41,079 nucleotides of DNA from an uncultured Bacillota bacterium (lineage in GTDB: Bacteria; Bacillota; Clostridia; Peptostreptococcales; Anaerovoracaceae): positions 1 to 41,079 of the forward strand of contig CASFAX010000013.1 of the NCBI GenBank assembly GCA_949292945.1, written 5' to 3'. Both the position numbers and the translations under genes were made by a program. Under the pieces are notes generated by a model. The model was not told where the DNA came from. It ran no database searches and saw only the letters and a program-made list of their open reading frames with translations. Positions 23,641-31,715 of the stretch are shown here, piece by piece; the first letter of the stretch is position 1, and each line of letters begins with the position of its first letter.

Positions 23641-24178
23641 CGCCAGTCACCTCCTTGAACTGCTTCTTCAGTTTTTGTTTCAGGCGGTAAAGCCGCCCCT
23701 CAACGCTTCTTTCGGACATGCCCAGCTCGGCCGCTATCTGGGAGATGGGCTGCATGTAGTAATATCTCCTGTAGAAAAGGAGCTTTTCCCCGGGCATAAG
23801 CCTGGCTATGATTTTTTCAAGCCTTTCCTGCTGCTCTCTTCTGAGGATTTCTTCCTCCGGAGTAGGGTCTTCTGCCTGGGAGTTTTCCGTAATTTCTTCC
23901 CGATATTCGCTGCGGCTGATTCTGGCCGCGTGATTTAAAGCCGTGTTTCTTGAGACTGCGGTGAGCCAGCCTTTGAAAGAGCCGCAGGAGGAATCGTAAA
24001 GGCGTATCTTCTCCCAGACCCGCATGGTGATGTCTGAAAGACATTCTTCAACATCCTGAGGATTTTTCAAAATAGGGGTGATGACGTACCTTATGAGCGG
24101 TTCGTAGCGATTTAAAAGTTCCGTCAGGCCCTGTTCATCTTTTGACAGAATCAAACCGATTATTTCACTGTCCGGCAC
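23633..24178 (-). CDS. ECF-type RNA polymerase sigma factor (first cassette, operon leader)
   Basis: A 181-residue sigma factor. Region 2 includes PLIRYVITPILKNPQDVEECLSDITMRVWEKIRLYD; region 4 carries FYRRYYYMQPISQIAAELGMSERSVEGRLYRLKQKL. I place the start at the GTG at 24178, 8 codons after the first ATG of the frame, for two reasons: a GGAGG lies 7 bases ahead, and the resulting N-terminus (PDSEIIGLIL) lines up residue for residue with those of the two paralogues (RDQEIVRLFL, QESELIRRLV). It heads the five-gene operon. The partner membrane protein overlaps its 3' end. Autoregulation from an ECF-type promoter upstream is expected for the family, but I could not identify one confidently. Confidence 0.9.
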   Translation of the reverse strand: MPDSEIIGLILSKDEQGLTELLNRYEPLIRYVITPILKNPQDVEECLSDITMRVWEKIRLYDSSCGSFKGWLTAVSRNTALNHAARISRSEYREEITENSQAEDPTPEEEILRREQQERLEKIIARLMPGEKLLFYRRYYYMQPISQIAAELGMSERSVEGRLYRLKQKLKKQFKEVTGDD

Positions 24179-24285
24179 TTCATCGCCTCCTCTCTCAAAC
24201 ATCCTTTTAATATATAATACAGTAATGCAGAGGGAAAACCCACGGAAAAGTTTAAAGTTTGTGCAAATCCCATTTCAAAGGTCCA

Positions 24286-24314
24286 TGGACAGGGGAAAAC
24301 CGGTCTGATATACT
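24286..24314 (+). promoter_or_regulatory. Promoter upstream of the methyltransferase gene
   Basis: TGGACA (24286-24291), 17-base spacer, TATACT (24309-24314), in the divergent region with the sigma operon. Confidence 0.6.
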
Positions 24315-24366
24315 TTAACCGGTGCAATAACAGAAGATGTAACAGCAAAAGAGAGGCGATGGAGAA

Positions 24367-25131
24367 ATGGCAGATATTACGGATGCAAGGGAAAAATTCA
24401 GCGGCCGCGGGGATTTCTACGCTAAATCGAGGCCGTCTTATTCAGGAAAACTTATAGACGCTTTATATTCCGACTACGGCTTCTCAGACAAATCGGTAAT
24501 TGCCGATATAGGAGCGGGAACGGGCAAGTTTTCCGTTCTTCTGGCAGAAAGAGGGTCTCAGGTTATATGCGTGGAGCCTAACGCCGACATGAGGGCAAAG
24601 CTGGCAGAGGCCGTGAAACCATTTACAGGATGCAGGGTTTTGGCAGGTTCTGCGGAGGAAACGGGGATTCCACCAAAGACTGCACATTTTGTCACGGCGG
24701 CTCAGGCCTTCCACTAGTTCGACTGTGAGAAATTCAAGAGAGAGTGCGGACGCATCATGAAGCCCGGCGGCAAAGTCGTTCTCGTCTGGAACACAAGAGA
24801 CCTTGACGCCGATGTAACCCTGGAAAGTCAGGCAGTTTACGAGAAATACTGCCCCGGATTTACCGGATTTTCCGCAGGGATGCACGGAAGCGAGGATATG
24901 ATTAAACTGTTTTTTTCGAAAGGATTTGACAAAATATGCTTTGAAAGCCCTTTGAGTTTTGACGAGGAAGGTTTCATAAACCGTAGCATTTCAAGCTCTT
25001 TTTCACTGAGGCCGGGAGACGAAAACTTTGAAGAGTATATCGAGGCCGTAAGAAAAATTTTCAGCAAATATCAGAGCGAATGCAGGATAAGGGTGCCTAA
25101 TACGGCAACGGCGTACATAGGAAGCATATAG
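24367..25131 (+). pseudogene. Class I SAM-dependent methyltransferase interrupted by an in-frame TAG
   Basis: Two consecutive open segments in the same reading frame form one 254-codon methyltransferase of the YafE/Methyltransf_11 type. The first ends QAFH-TAG and the second resumes FDCEKFKRECGRIMKPGG without frame change. The SAM-binding motif VIADIGAGTGKFSVLL and the acidic VICVEPNADM are intact in the first part; RIMKPGGKVVLVWNTRD and the C-terminal cap are in the second. In relatives this position reads AFHWFD, so the stop most simply reflects a TGG to TAG change. The first part alone (116 residues) lacks the later strands of the fold and should be inactive. Translation past TAG would need suppression, for which there is no evidence here. 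Confidence 0.88.
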
Positions 25132-25164
25132 CCTGTGCCTAAGAGAGGTGTGCAGGCCGCAAAA

Positions 25165-25193
25165 TTGAAATCCTGCCGTTTTAGGAATATAAT
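25165..25193 (+). promoter_or_regulatory. Sigma-A promoter of the D-2-hydroxyacid dehydrogenase gene
   Basis: TTGAAA (25165-25170), 17-base spacer, TATAAT (25188-25193), 33 bases before the ATG. Confidence 0.82.
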
Positions 25194-25225
25194 ATCAGCG
25201 TAATATTTTTGAGGAGGAACAGAAA

Positions 25226-26170
25226 ATGAAGATAGTATTGCTCGAAAGTCTCGGAGTTTCCCGGGAGGTTATGGAAAAGCACGAAAGAAAGCTGGCGGAG
25301 ATGGGCCACAGGTTTGTGAAGTACGATAAGAATGTAGACCCTGAAGTTCAGGTGGAGCGGTGCAAAGATGCCGATGCGATTATCCTTGCCAATATGCCAC
25401 TGGCCCGAGAAGCAGTGAGCGGGGCGCAGAACCTGAAGTTTATAGATGTCGCTTTCACCGGAGTTGACCACGTTCCCATGGATGAGGCAAGGGGAAAGGG
25501 TATAGCCGTAAGCAACGCATCGGGGTACGCAACTGAAGCCGTCGCAGAGCTCTGCATAAGCTTTATGATACAGCTTCTCAGAAATACGGCAAAGGTAGAG
25601 GAAAGGTGCAGAGAAGGCGGCACTAAGGACGGCCTCGTCGGAAATCTCCTGGCAGGCAAAACCGTCGGCATAGTGGGAGCAGGCCTTATCGGAAAGAGAG
25701 TCGCCGCCCTTGCAAAAGCCTTCGGATGCAGAACCATTGCATACAACAGAAGCAAGGTTGAGAGCGAGGTCATAGACAGCCAGGTATCACTGGAAGAGCT
25801 GCTGAAAGAGTCGGATATAGTGTCCCTTCACTGCCCTCTCACCGGCGAGACGAAGGGCCTCATCGGAAAAGAACAGCTTGCGCTCATGAAAAAGAGCGCC
25901 ATTCTGTTAAATACAGCTCGCGGCGGAGTCCTTGACTCTCAGGCTCTGGCCGATGCTCTGACAAAGGGTGAAATCGCAGGGGCTGCCATCGACGTATTTG
26001 AAAACGAGCCGCCCCTTGACACCGCTCATCCCCTCTTAAACTGCCCGAACACCATAGTAACTCCTCATATCGGATTTGCTTCCGCAGAGTCCCTGGAGCA
26101 GAGAGCGGACATAGTATTTGAGAACCTGTACTCGTGGCTCGACGGAAAGCAGATAAATGTGGTGAAGTAA
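25226..26170 (+). CDS. D-isomer-specific 2-hydroxyacid dehydrogenase
   Basis: A 314-residue NAD(P)-dependent dehydrogenase of the phosphoglycerate/hydroxypyruvate reductase superfamily. The outer substrate domain is split by the nucleotide-binding domain (about 100-285), whose Rossmann loop is TVGIVGAGLIGKRVAALAKAFG. The catalytic triad is visible: Arg in LNTARGGVLD, Glu in AAIDVFENEPPL and His in VTPHIGFAS. It lacks the C-terminal ACT domain of SerA, so a short 2-oxoacid reductase (lactate, glycerate or branched-chain hydroxyacid) is more likely than serine biosynthesis. GGAGG lies 8 bases before the ATG. It has its own promoter and ends 35 bases before the ABC exporter pair. Confidence 0.9.
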   Translation: MKIVLLESLGVSREVMEKHERKLAEMGHRFVKYDKNVDPEVQVERCKDADAIILANMPLAREAVSGAQNLKFIDVAFTGVDHVPMDEARGKGIAVSNASGYATEAVAELCISFMIQLLRNTAKVEERCREGGTKDGLVGNLLAGKTVGIVGAGLIGKRVAALAKAFGCRTIAYNRSKVESEVIDSQVSLEELLKESDIVSLHCPLTGETKGLIGKEQLALMKKSAILLNTARGGVLDSQALADALTKGEIAGAAIDVFENEPPLDTAHPLLNCPNTIVTPHIGFASAESLEQRADIVFENLYSWLDGKQINVVK

Positions 26171-26205
26171 GGCCTGATTGCGATGAAAGACGGACGGAGC
26201 ATATT

Positions 26206-28023
26206 TTGAAAAGATTAACTTTGACAACTCTCCTGACTATAGTGTTAAGACATGCGTGGTTATGTGCAGGCGGCCTGATAATCTTGACGGTTTTGGCCGG
26301 CATTGCACAAAACGTTATGATAGTAGTACTGGCGGACTTTTTGGATAGCGTGCTGGCTTATTTTAGTGCCGCAAACTCAGATGGGAATATAAAATCGATC
26401 CTTGTCCTGATTTGCGCTTATGTCGGCCTGCAGCTGTTTGTATGGGCAGAACCCAATCTGTTTGAATGGTTCAGGATGAAATGTCAGATCCAGATGCGAA
26501 GGTACTGTAATGATGTTTTATTAGATAAGTACTCTAAAATAAAGTATTGTTACACAGAAGATGACGAAACCCAGAACCTAATTGAAAGGGTTATGCCGCA
26601 GGCGGAAGATAAGCTGACAGAATGCTTTTGCTGTTATCTTGACATTGCCGGATTTATCATCAAGGTGGCCGGTATATTAGTAATACTTGCTAATGCAACG
26701 GTTTGGACGGCGCTGGTTGTGTTTTTGTGCGCGGCACCGCTTTTTATATTAGCAATAAAGAGCGGAAGGGCTACATATGAAACCGCAAAAGAAGTAACGC
26801 AGCTACAAAGGCAGGCGGAATATTATTCAGATGTTGCCGCAGGAAAAGAGTTTGCATATGAAAGAAAGCTGTTCAAGTACGGGGACTTTATCAATGCAAA
26901 ATGGAAGGAGAGATATGATGTTGCGCGTAAAACCAAGCTGAGAACCGGTATAAAATGGTATGTAAAGAGTAAAATGGCAAGTGTTTTTACGGCAATCATA
27001 GGGATACTTTCAACGATAGTCCTGATAAATCCGGTGTTAAACGGAGAGATGACAGTCGGTTTATATATTTCCCTGGTGGGAGCAATATACGAGTTCATTA
27101 AGGTAATGGCGTGGGATTTTATGGAGGATATTGACTGGCTGACTAACACCAAAGAGTATATGAAAGACTATAATTCGTTTCTGGACTTAGAGGAAGATAA
27201 GGAAGAATCGGGGAAAGATATATTCCGCGAGGAGTTCAAAAGCCTGGAGTTTCAGAACGTAAGCTTTCATTATCCCAATAGCGAACGATATGTACTTAAT
27301 GGTATCAGTTTTACCATAGAGGCAAATAAGAGGTACTGCATTGTCGGCACTAACGGCTCCGGTAAAACGACTATAGTAAAGCTGATATTGGGGCTTTATG
27401 ATGATTATCAGGGAAAGATTTTACTGAACGGAAGAGATGTAAAGGAATACCGAAGAGCTGAAATCGGAAAAATCTGTTCGGCAGTATTACAGGACTTTTC
27501 CAGGTACTCTCTGTCGGTGCGGGATAATATTCTTCTGGGAGGATTGAAATACAACAGAAAAATCGATGACGCAGAGCTCTCGGGCATCGTCAGTGAAGTC
27601 GGACTTCAGAGTGAAGTAAAAAAACTGAAACAGGGAATGGATACTGTTCTAGGAAGTCATTTTAAAGATGGCCAGGACTTTTCCGGTGGCCAGTGGCAGA
27701 GGCTGACTATTGCAAGAAATCTGGCAGGAGATTCTAAGATAGTCTTCTTCGATGAGCCGACTGCCGCACTGGATCCGATTGCAGAGAGGAATTTTTATCA
27801 ATCGTTACAGTTCATATCAAATCTGAAAACAACCGTCGTAATCTCACATCGTTTGGCGGTTACAAGGCACAGCGACATGATTTATGTTGTATGTGACGGC
27901 GCTATCGGTGAATCGGGCACCTTTGAAGAACTTATGGAACGGCGCGGTGATTTCTTTGAAATGTATGAAAGCCAGAAGGTATGGTACGATGAGGGAACGA
28001 AAAGATACTCTGAATGTTATTAA
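26206..28023 (+). CDS. ABC exporter subunit A (membrane + ATPase fused)
   Basis: A 605-residue half-exporter: an N-terminal six-helix domain (to about 330) and an ATPase domain with Walker A GTNGSGKTT (~380), signature SGGQWQR (~492), Walker B KIVFFDEPTAALD and the switch ISHRL. The start is TTG at 26206, because GGAG lies 6 bases ahead; upstream in-frame codons run back into the dehydrogenase gene. Its ATP site looks complete. The next gene encodes a second half-exporter and overlaps this one by 35 bases, so they likely form a heterodimer. Substrate unknown; no precursor peptide or modification enzyme is adjacent. Base composition is A/T-richer than the surrounding genes, suggesting transfer. 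Confidence 0.87.
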   Translation: MKRLTLTTLLTIVLRHAWLCAGGLIILTVLAGIAQNVMIVVLADFLDSVLAYFSAANSDGNIKSILVLICAYVGLQLFVWAEPNLFEWFRMKCQIQMRRYCNDVLLDKYSKIKYCYTEDDETQNLIERVMPQAEDKLTECFCCYLDIAGFIIKVAGILVILANATVWTALVVFLCAAPLFILAIKSGRATYETAKEVTQLQRQAEYYSDVAAGKEFAYERKLFKYGDFINAKWKERYDVARKTKLRTGIKWYVKSKMASVFTAIIGILSTIVLINPVLNGEMTVGLYISLVGAIYEFIKVMAWDFMEDIDWLTNTKEYMKDYNSFLDLEEDKEESGKDIFREEFKSLEFQNVSFHYPNSERYVLNGISFTIEANKRYCIVGTNGSGKTTIVKLILGLYDDYQGKILLNGRDVKEYRRAEIGKICSAVLQDFSRYSLSVRDNILLGGLKYNRKIDDAELSGIVSEVGLQSEVKKLKQGMDTVLGSHFKDGQDFSGGQWQRLTIARNLAGDSKIVFFDEPTAALDPIAERNFYQSLQFISNLKTTVVISHRLAVTRHSDMIYVVCDGAIGESGTFEELMERRGDFFEMYESQKVWYDEGTKRYSECY

Positions 28024-29731
28024 ACTTATTTTTCCACGCATGGTTAAATCCTGTCCGGGGCTGTTTGTTCTAAGCGGATTGCTCGGCATAGCAAACAGCG
28101 TGTGTATGGGACTGCTGATATATTGTTCTCAGGGTCTGTATGACGGTGTGCTTCAGGCGATTAACGGAGTGACAGATAAAGGAGAGGTTATCAGCATTGC
28201 ACTGGGCTTTGGGTGTCTGACAATTGTAAATCAAATACTTAACGGGTTAAGCGTTTATACTATGAATGTGATGTTTGATATTATAAAACGCGATTTGACC
28301 TACGATTTGCACAGAAAAGTGGATAGATTAAAGGTGATATCCTATGAAAGCGAAACGATGCTGAATCAGCTGCAGATGGCTATGAGGGGCCGGGATGAGT
28401 CGATATTTCTTCTGTTTATCTGTTTCACGCCCCTGACGTGTCATCTGCCTCTATATATCATTTTGGGTAATTATCTGCACATGCTTAACCCGCAGCTGGT
28501 GTGGGCGGTACTGATTATATTTCTCCCCATTTGCATCAGTTACATATATAAAATCAGGGCAAAATCTAATCTGGTGGACAGAGTTGCAGAGCCAAAGCGT
28601 GAGATGGATTATTATTACCGATGCATCACAAACAGGGAATATTTTAAGGAAACAAGACTTTTAGGCGCAATTTCATTCTTCAAAAATCTCTTTGAGGAAT
28701 CTATGTATGTAGTCAACCGTCTTGAGATTAAATTTCAGACGAAAACATTAAGAATTGATCTCGTCGCAAAACTGATTACGATTTTGGGCTATGGAGTAGT
28801 GTTGTATTTATTAATTGATAATGTTGTTATCGGTGCCATTACAGTTGGAGCGTTCGCAGCTGCACTAAACGGAATCGGATTATTGTTTGACGAGATGAAA
28901 GAGCTGGTTGGAGATGACATCGGAGAAAACATAGGTTCTGTTGGAGCAATTAAAAATTTGATAGATTTTATGGAATTACCCGAATCATACGGTGCGGACG
29001 ATAGAGAAGAATCAGAATCTGATAAGTACGAGCGCGATATAATACGTCTGGAAAACGTAAGCTTTAAATATCCGCACTCTAAGGAATATGCATTAAAAGG
29101 AATCAACCTGAAAATCATGCCCGGAGAGAAAATTGCTCTGGTTGGGGAGAACGGCTCCGGAAAAACAACACTGATAAAAATACTGTTGGGTTTGTATGAA
29201 CCGTCGGAAGGTAAAATGCATATGCCAAAAGGAATGCAGACATCAGCAGTCTTTCAGGATTTTAAAAAGTACGAAATGCCGCTGAAGGAGAATATTGTCA
29301 TAAGCGATATAATGAAAAGCGTCGATGAAGAATGTATAAGACGAATTTGTGAAAAAACCGGTGTGGTCGCTGATATCAATACGAAATTAGGAGTTAAATT
29401 TGGAGGAATTGACTTATCAGGCGGGCAATGGCAGAGAATAGCAATCGCAAGGGGGCTTTACAAGAAGCATAATTTGATTGTACTCGATGAACCTACAGCG
29501 GCGATTGATCCGGTGGAAGAGAGTGCAATCTACGAGCAGTTTAAGGATATAGTCAAAGATAATACTGCCGTTCTGGTAACGCATCGAATCGGAAGCGCGC
29601 AGATTGCGGACAGGATTATTGTAATGAGCAGAGGCAGCATCATTGACAGCGGAACTCATCAGGAGCTTCTGAAGCGATGTGAGGAATATAGCAATATGTA
29701 TTACGCACAGGCGGATTTGTATCGGATTTAG
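27989..29731 (+). CDS. ABC exporter subunit B (membrane + ATPase fused)
   Basis: A 580-residue half-exporter partnered with the preceding gene. The start is placed at ATG 27989 (MRERKDTLNVIKLIF) rather than at the open extension inside the upstream gene. The membrane domain occupies about 1-330, with a clear first helix (GLFVLSGLLGIANSVCMGLLIY). The ATPase has Walker A GENGSGKTT (~386), signature SGGQWQR (~477), Walker B LIVLDEPTAAIDP and switch VTHRI. The same SGGQWQ signature in both subunits marks them as closely related halves. A/T-rich like its partner. The transcript has no obvious terminator before the next promoter at 29781. Confidence 0.87.
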   Translation: MRERKDTLNVIKLIFPRMVKSCPGLFVLSGLLGIANSVCMGLLIYCSQGLYDGVLQAINGVTDKGEVISIALGFGCLTIVNQILNGLSVYTMNVMFDIIKRDLTYDLHRKVDRLKVISYESETMLNQLQMAMRGRDESIFLLFICFTPLTCHLPLYIILGNYLHMLNPQLVWAVLIIFLPICISYIYKIRAKSNLVDRVAEPKREMDYYYRCITNREYFKETRLLGAISFFKNLFEESMYVVNRLEIKFQTKTLRIDLVAKLITILGYGVVLYLLIDNVVIGAITVGAFAAALNGIGLLFDEMKELVGDDIGENIGSVGAIKNLIDFMELPESYGADDREESESDKYERDIIRLENVSFKYPHSKEYALKGINLKIMPGEKIALVGENGSGKTTLIKILLGLYEPSEGKMHMPKGMQTSAVFQDFKKYEMPLKENIVISDIMKSVDEECIRRICEKTGVVADINTKLGVKFGGIDLSGGQWQRIAIARGLYKKHNLIVLDEPTAAIDPVEESAIYEQFKDIVKDNTAVLVTHRIGSAQIADRIIVMSRGSIIDSGTHQELLKRCEEYSNMYYAQADLYRI

Positions 29732-29770
29732 GAACATTCCAAGGAATAACTCAACTCATATTCCGAAATG

Positions 29771-29819
29771 GGAACAAAACTTGATTTTTTGCAAAGTATA
29801 TGCTAAAATAGGAACAAAA
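29771..29819 (+). promoter_or_regulatory. Promoter of the second DUF4143 gene flanked by two 9-bp direct repeats
   Basis: TTGATT (29781-29786), 17-base spacer, TAAAAT (29804-29809). GGAACAAAA occurs at 29771-29779 and 29811-29819, one copy touching each side of the promoter (40-bp period). Upstream at 29731-29741 GGAACATTCC is a further GGAA/TTCC inverted pair. The arrangement suits a repressor clamping the promoter; the protein is unknown. Confidence 0.65.
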
Positions 29820-29838
29820 TTTAGAGGAGGTAATTGCC

Positions 29839-31059
29839 ATAGTTGAAAGAAGAGAATATCTGAACCGTTTGATACAGTGGAAGGATGAGAATGTCATTAA
29901 AGTGGTGACGGGTATAAGGCGTTGCGGAAAATCAACGCTTCTTATTCAGTATCAGGCGTGGCTTAAGTCTAATGGAATCACCGATGACCAGATTGTTTCA
30001 GTTAACTTTGAAGAGCTGGAATATGAGGAACTTCAGGATTACAGGAAATTGTATCTGTATCTGAAGGAACGACTGTGTGAAGGGCGGAAAACTTATATAT
30101 TTATGGATGAAATCCAGAAGGTTCCTTACTTCGAGAAGGTAGTGGATAGCCTGTATGTGAAACCGGATGTTGACATCTACGTAACAGGATCCAATGCTTA
30201 TATGCTGTCCGGAGACCTGGCCACATTGCTGACAGGGCGATATGTGGAAATCAGAATGCTTCCCTTTTCCTTCAAAGAATTTCTGGAAGTTACGGGAATG
30301 GACAAAGGCGAGGGACTTACGGAATATATGCGTGTCGGAGGGTTGCCATATGTAGCTGTCATGAATCGCACTCAGGAGAAAGTGGAAACATATCTGGAGG
30401 GCATATATAACACGGTTATTGTAAATGACATTGAAGAGCGTCAGATACGAAAGGAAACTGAACCTGAAAAGAGAAAAGTTACGGATGTTTTACTTTTGAA
30501 GACTATCGCCAGGTATCTTGCTGCTGTTGTAGGAAATCCGGTGTCAATTCGCAGTATTACAAATTACCTGAGCTCTAACGGGCGCAAAGTTTCACCGAAC
30601 ACGATAAACGATTATGTTGAGGCTCTCACTGAGGCGTTTATATTCTACCCAGCGGAACGTTTTGATGTTACGGGCAAGCGTATTTTGAAGACAAATCGGA
30701 AATTTTATATCGTCGATCTCGGATTAAGAAATTATATGCTGCCACACAGCAGGTATGATTTGGGATTTTCTTTTGAGAATCTCGTTTACTTTGAGCTTCT
30801 TCGACGCGGATATCGTGTCATGATCGGGAAAGCGGAGAATACCGAGGTTGACTTCGTTGCCGAAAAGCAGGGAACGTATACATATTTTCAGGTCACTGCC
30901 GATATGACGGCGAAAGAGACCTTTGAGCGGGAAATGAGGCCGCTTACGAATATAAGGGACAACTACGAGAAAGTAATTCTGACCGCGGACCGTTTCACGG
31001 TTGGAAATTACGATGGGATTCAGGTTAAATATTTACCCGACTGGCTGATTGAGGAATAG
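29839..31059 (+). CDS. AAA_14 / DUF4143 ATPase (second), probable non-standard ATA start
   Basis: A ~406-residue ATPase with Walker A GIRRCGKST, Walker B TYIFMDEIQKV, sensor VYVTGSNAYML and a C-terminal DUF4143 domain (SFENLVYFELLRRGYRV, TEVDFVAEKQG). Family members begin (M)I.ER..YL..L, and here the frame reads I-V-E-R-R-E-Y-L-N-R-L-I-Q-W. The first codon of that block is ATA at 29839, 8 bases after a perfect GGAGG. No ATG or GTG lies near; the first conventional alternatives are CTG 29860 and TTG 29869, both too far from the ribosome site. Either ATA is used or an ATG has mutated and expression is reduced. Its similarity to the first and third homologues of the window is only family-level. 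Confidence 0.85.
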   Translation: MVERREYLNRLIQWKDENVIKVVTGIRRCGKSTLLIQYQAWLKSNGITDDQIVSVNFEELEYEELQDYRKLYLYLKERLCEGRKTYIFMDEIQKVPYFEKVVDSLYVKPDVDIYVTGSNAYMLSGDLATLLTGRYVEIRMLPFSFKEFLEVTGMDKGEGLTEYMRVGGLPYVAVMNRTQEKVETYLEGIYNTVIVNDIEERQIRKETEPEKRKVTDVLLLKTIARYLAAVVGNPVSIRSITNYLSSNGRKVSPNTINDYVEALTEAFIFYPAERFDVTGKRILKTNRKFYIVDLGLRNYMLPHSRYDLGFSFENLVYFELLRRGYRVMIGKAENTEVDFVAEKQGTYTYFQVTADMTAKETFEREMRPLTNIRDNYEKVILTADRFTVGNYDGIQVKYLPDWLIEE

Positions 31060-31099
31060 ATTTCGATTTTCCGTTATCTCAATAATCTTTTTAATATGG

Positions 31100-31128
31100 T
31101 TGAAAATAGATGCTTTATAGTCTATAAT
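31100..31128 (+). promoter_or_regulatory. Sigma-A promoter of the guanidine-riboswitch transcript
   Basis: TTGAAA (31100-31105), 17-base spacer, TATAAT (31123-31128). Confidence 0.82.
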
Positions 31129-31149
31129 CACCATTAACATGAGAATAAA

Positions 31150-31314
31150 AAAAGCCTTCTAGGGTTCCGGTACCGCTAAACAGGTGCGCTGGTCCGAGAG
31201 AAGGCGGCTTTTTCCGCGTGGGGGCATTTTGAAGGCCATGATGCGGATTATAAGCAACACGGAGGGATAAAAGCCCGGGAGAAGTAGTTATTGCAATGCT
31301 TTTCCCGGGCTTTT
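31150..31314 (+). promoter_or_regulatory. Guanidine-I (ykkC) riboswitch with terminator
   Basis: The conserved ykkC strings are present in order: CTAGGGTTCCG (31160-31170), CTGGTCCGAGAGA (about 31189-31201), then ACACGGAGGGATAAAAGCCCGGGAGA split across 31257-31282. The 3' part of the aptamer, AAGCCCGGGA (31271-31280), is also the 5' arm of a terminator with TCCCGGGCTT (31303-31312) and TTTT. Guanidine binding would therefore hold that strand and permit read-through into the SMR genes. Agreement with known biology is complete: ykkC RNAs switch on guanidine exporters of this family. Confidence 0.95.
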
Positions 31315-31352
31315 GAAGTGGTAAAAGACAGGTTTATATTAGGAGGAAATCT

Positions 31353-31715
31353 ATGAAAAAAGAAAAGCGAATTGCATGGGTGTGTCTCATAATTGCAGGG
31401 CTTCTCGAAATTGTATGGGCGTATTTTATGAAAGAATCTCACGGATTCACCAGACTTTGGCCGACGATAGCGACCATCGTCTTCCTCATGCCCAGCTTTT
31501 TCCTTCTGGAAAGAGGAATCAGGCTGTTCGGAATAGGCATGTCATACGCCGTGTTTACGGGAATAGGTATCGCCGGAACGACGGCAGTTGGAATTCTGGC
31601 GCTGGGGGAGAGCGTAAGCCCAGTGAAAATGCTCTGCCTCGCCGCCCTTCTCATCGGTATAATCGGCCTTAAGTTCTGCGAGGGAGAAGGCGAAAAGGCA
31701 GGTGACGGAAAATGA
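31353..31715 (+). CDS. SMR-family guanidinium exporter subunit (Gdx/YkkC-like)
   Basis: A 120-residue small multidrug-resistance protein with four helices. The membrane-embedded Glu of the SMR family is in IIAGLLEIVWAYFMKESHGF (first helix), followed by the Gdx-like segments ...RLWPT, SYAVFTGIGIAGT and LGESVSPVKM. It sits directly under a guanidine-I riboswitch, so proton-coupled export of guanidinium is the expected role. AGGAGG precedes the ATG. It overlaps the second subunit by 4 bases (ATGA), the arrangement of heterodimeric YkkC/YkkD pairs. Confidence 0.93.
   Translation: MKKEKRIAWVCLIIAGLLEIVWAYFMKESHGFTRLWPTIATIVFLMPSFFLLERGIRLFGIGMSYAVFTGIGIAGTTAVGILALGESVSPVKMLCLAALLIGIIGLKFCEGEGEKAGDGK

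Noticed and set aside
24715..24717. TAG as a pyrrolysine codon in the methyltransferase
   Set aside because: The position is Trp in relatives and the protein is a SAM methyltransferase, not a methylamine methyltransferase; no Pyl genes are visible.
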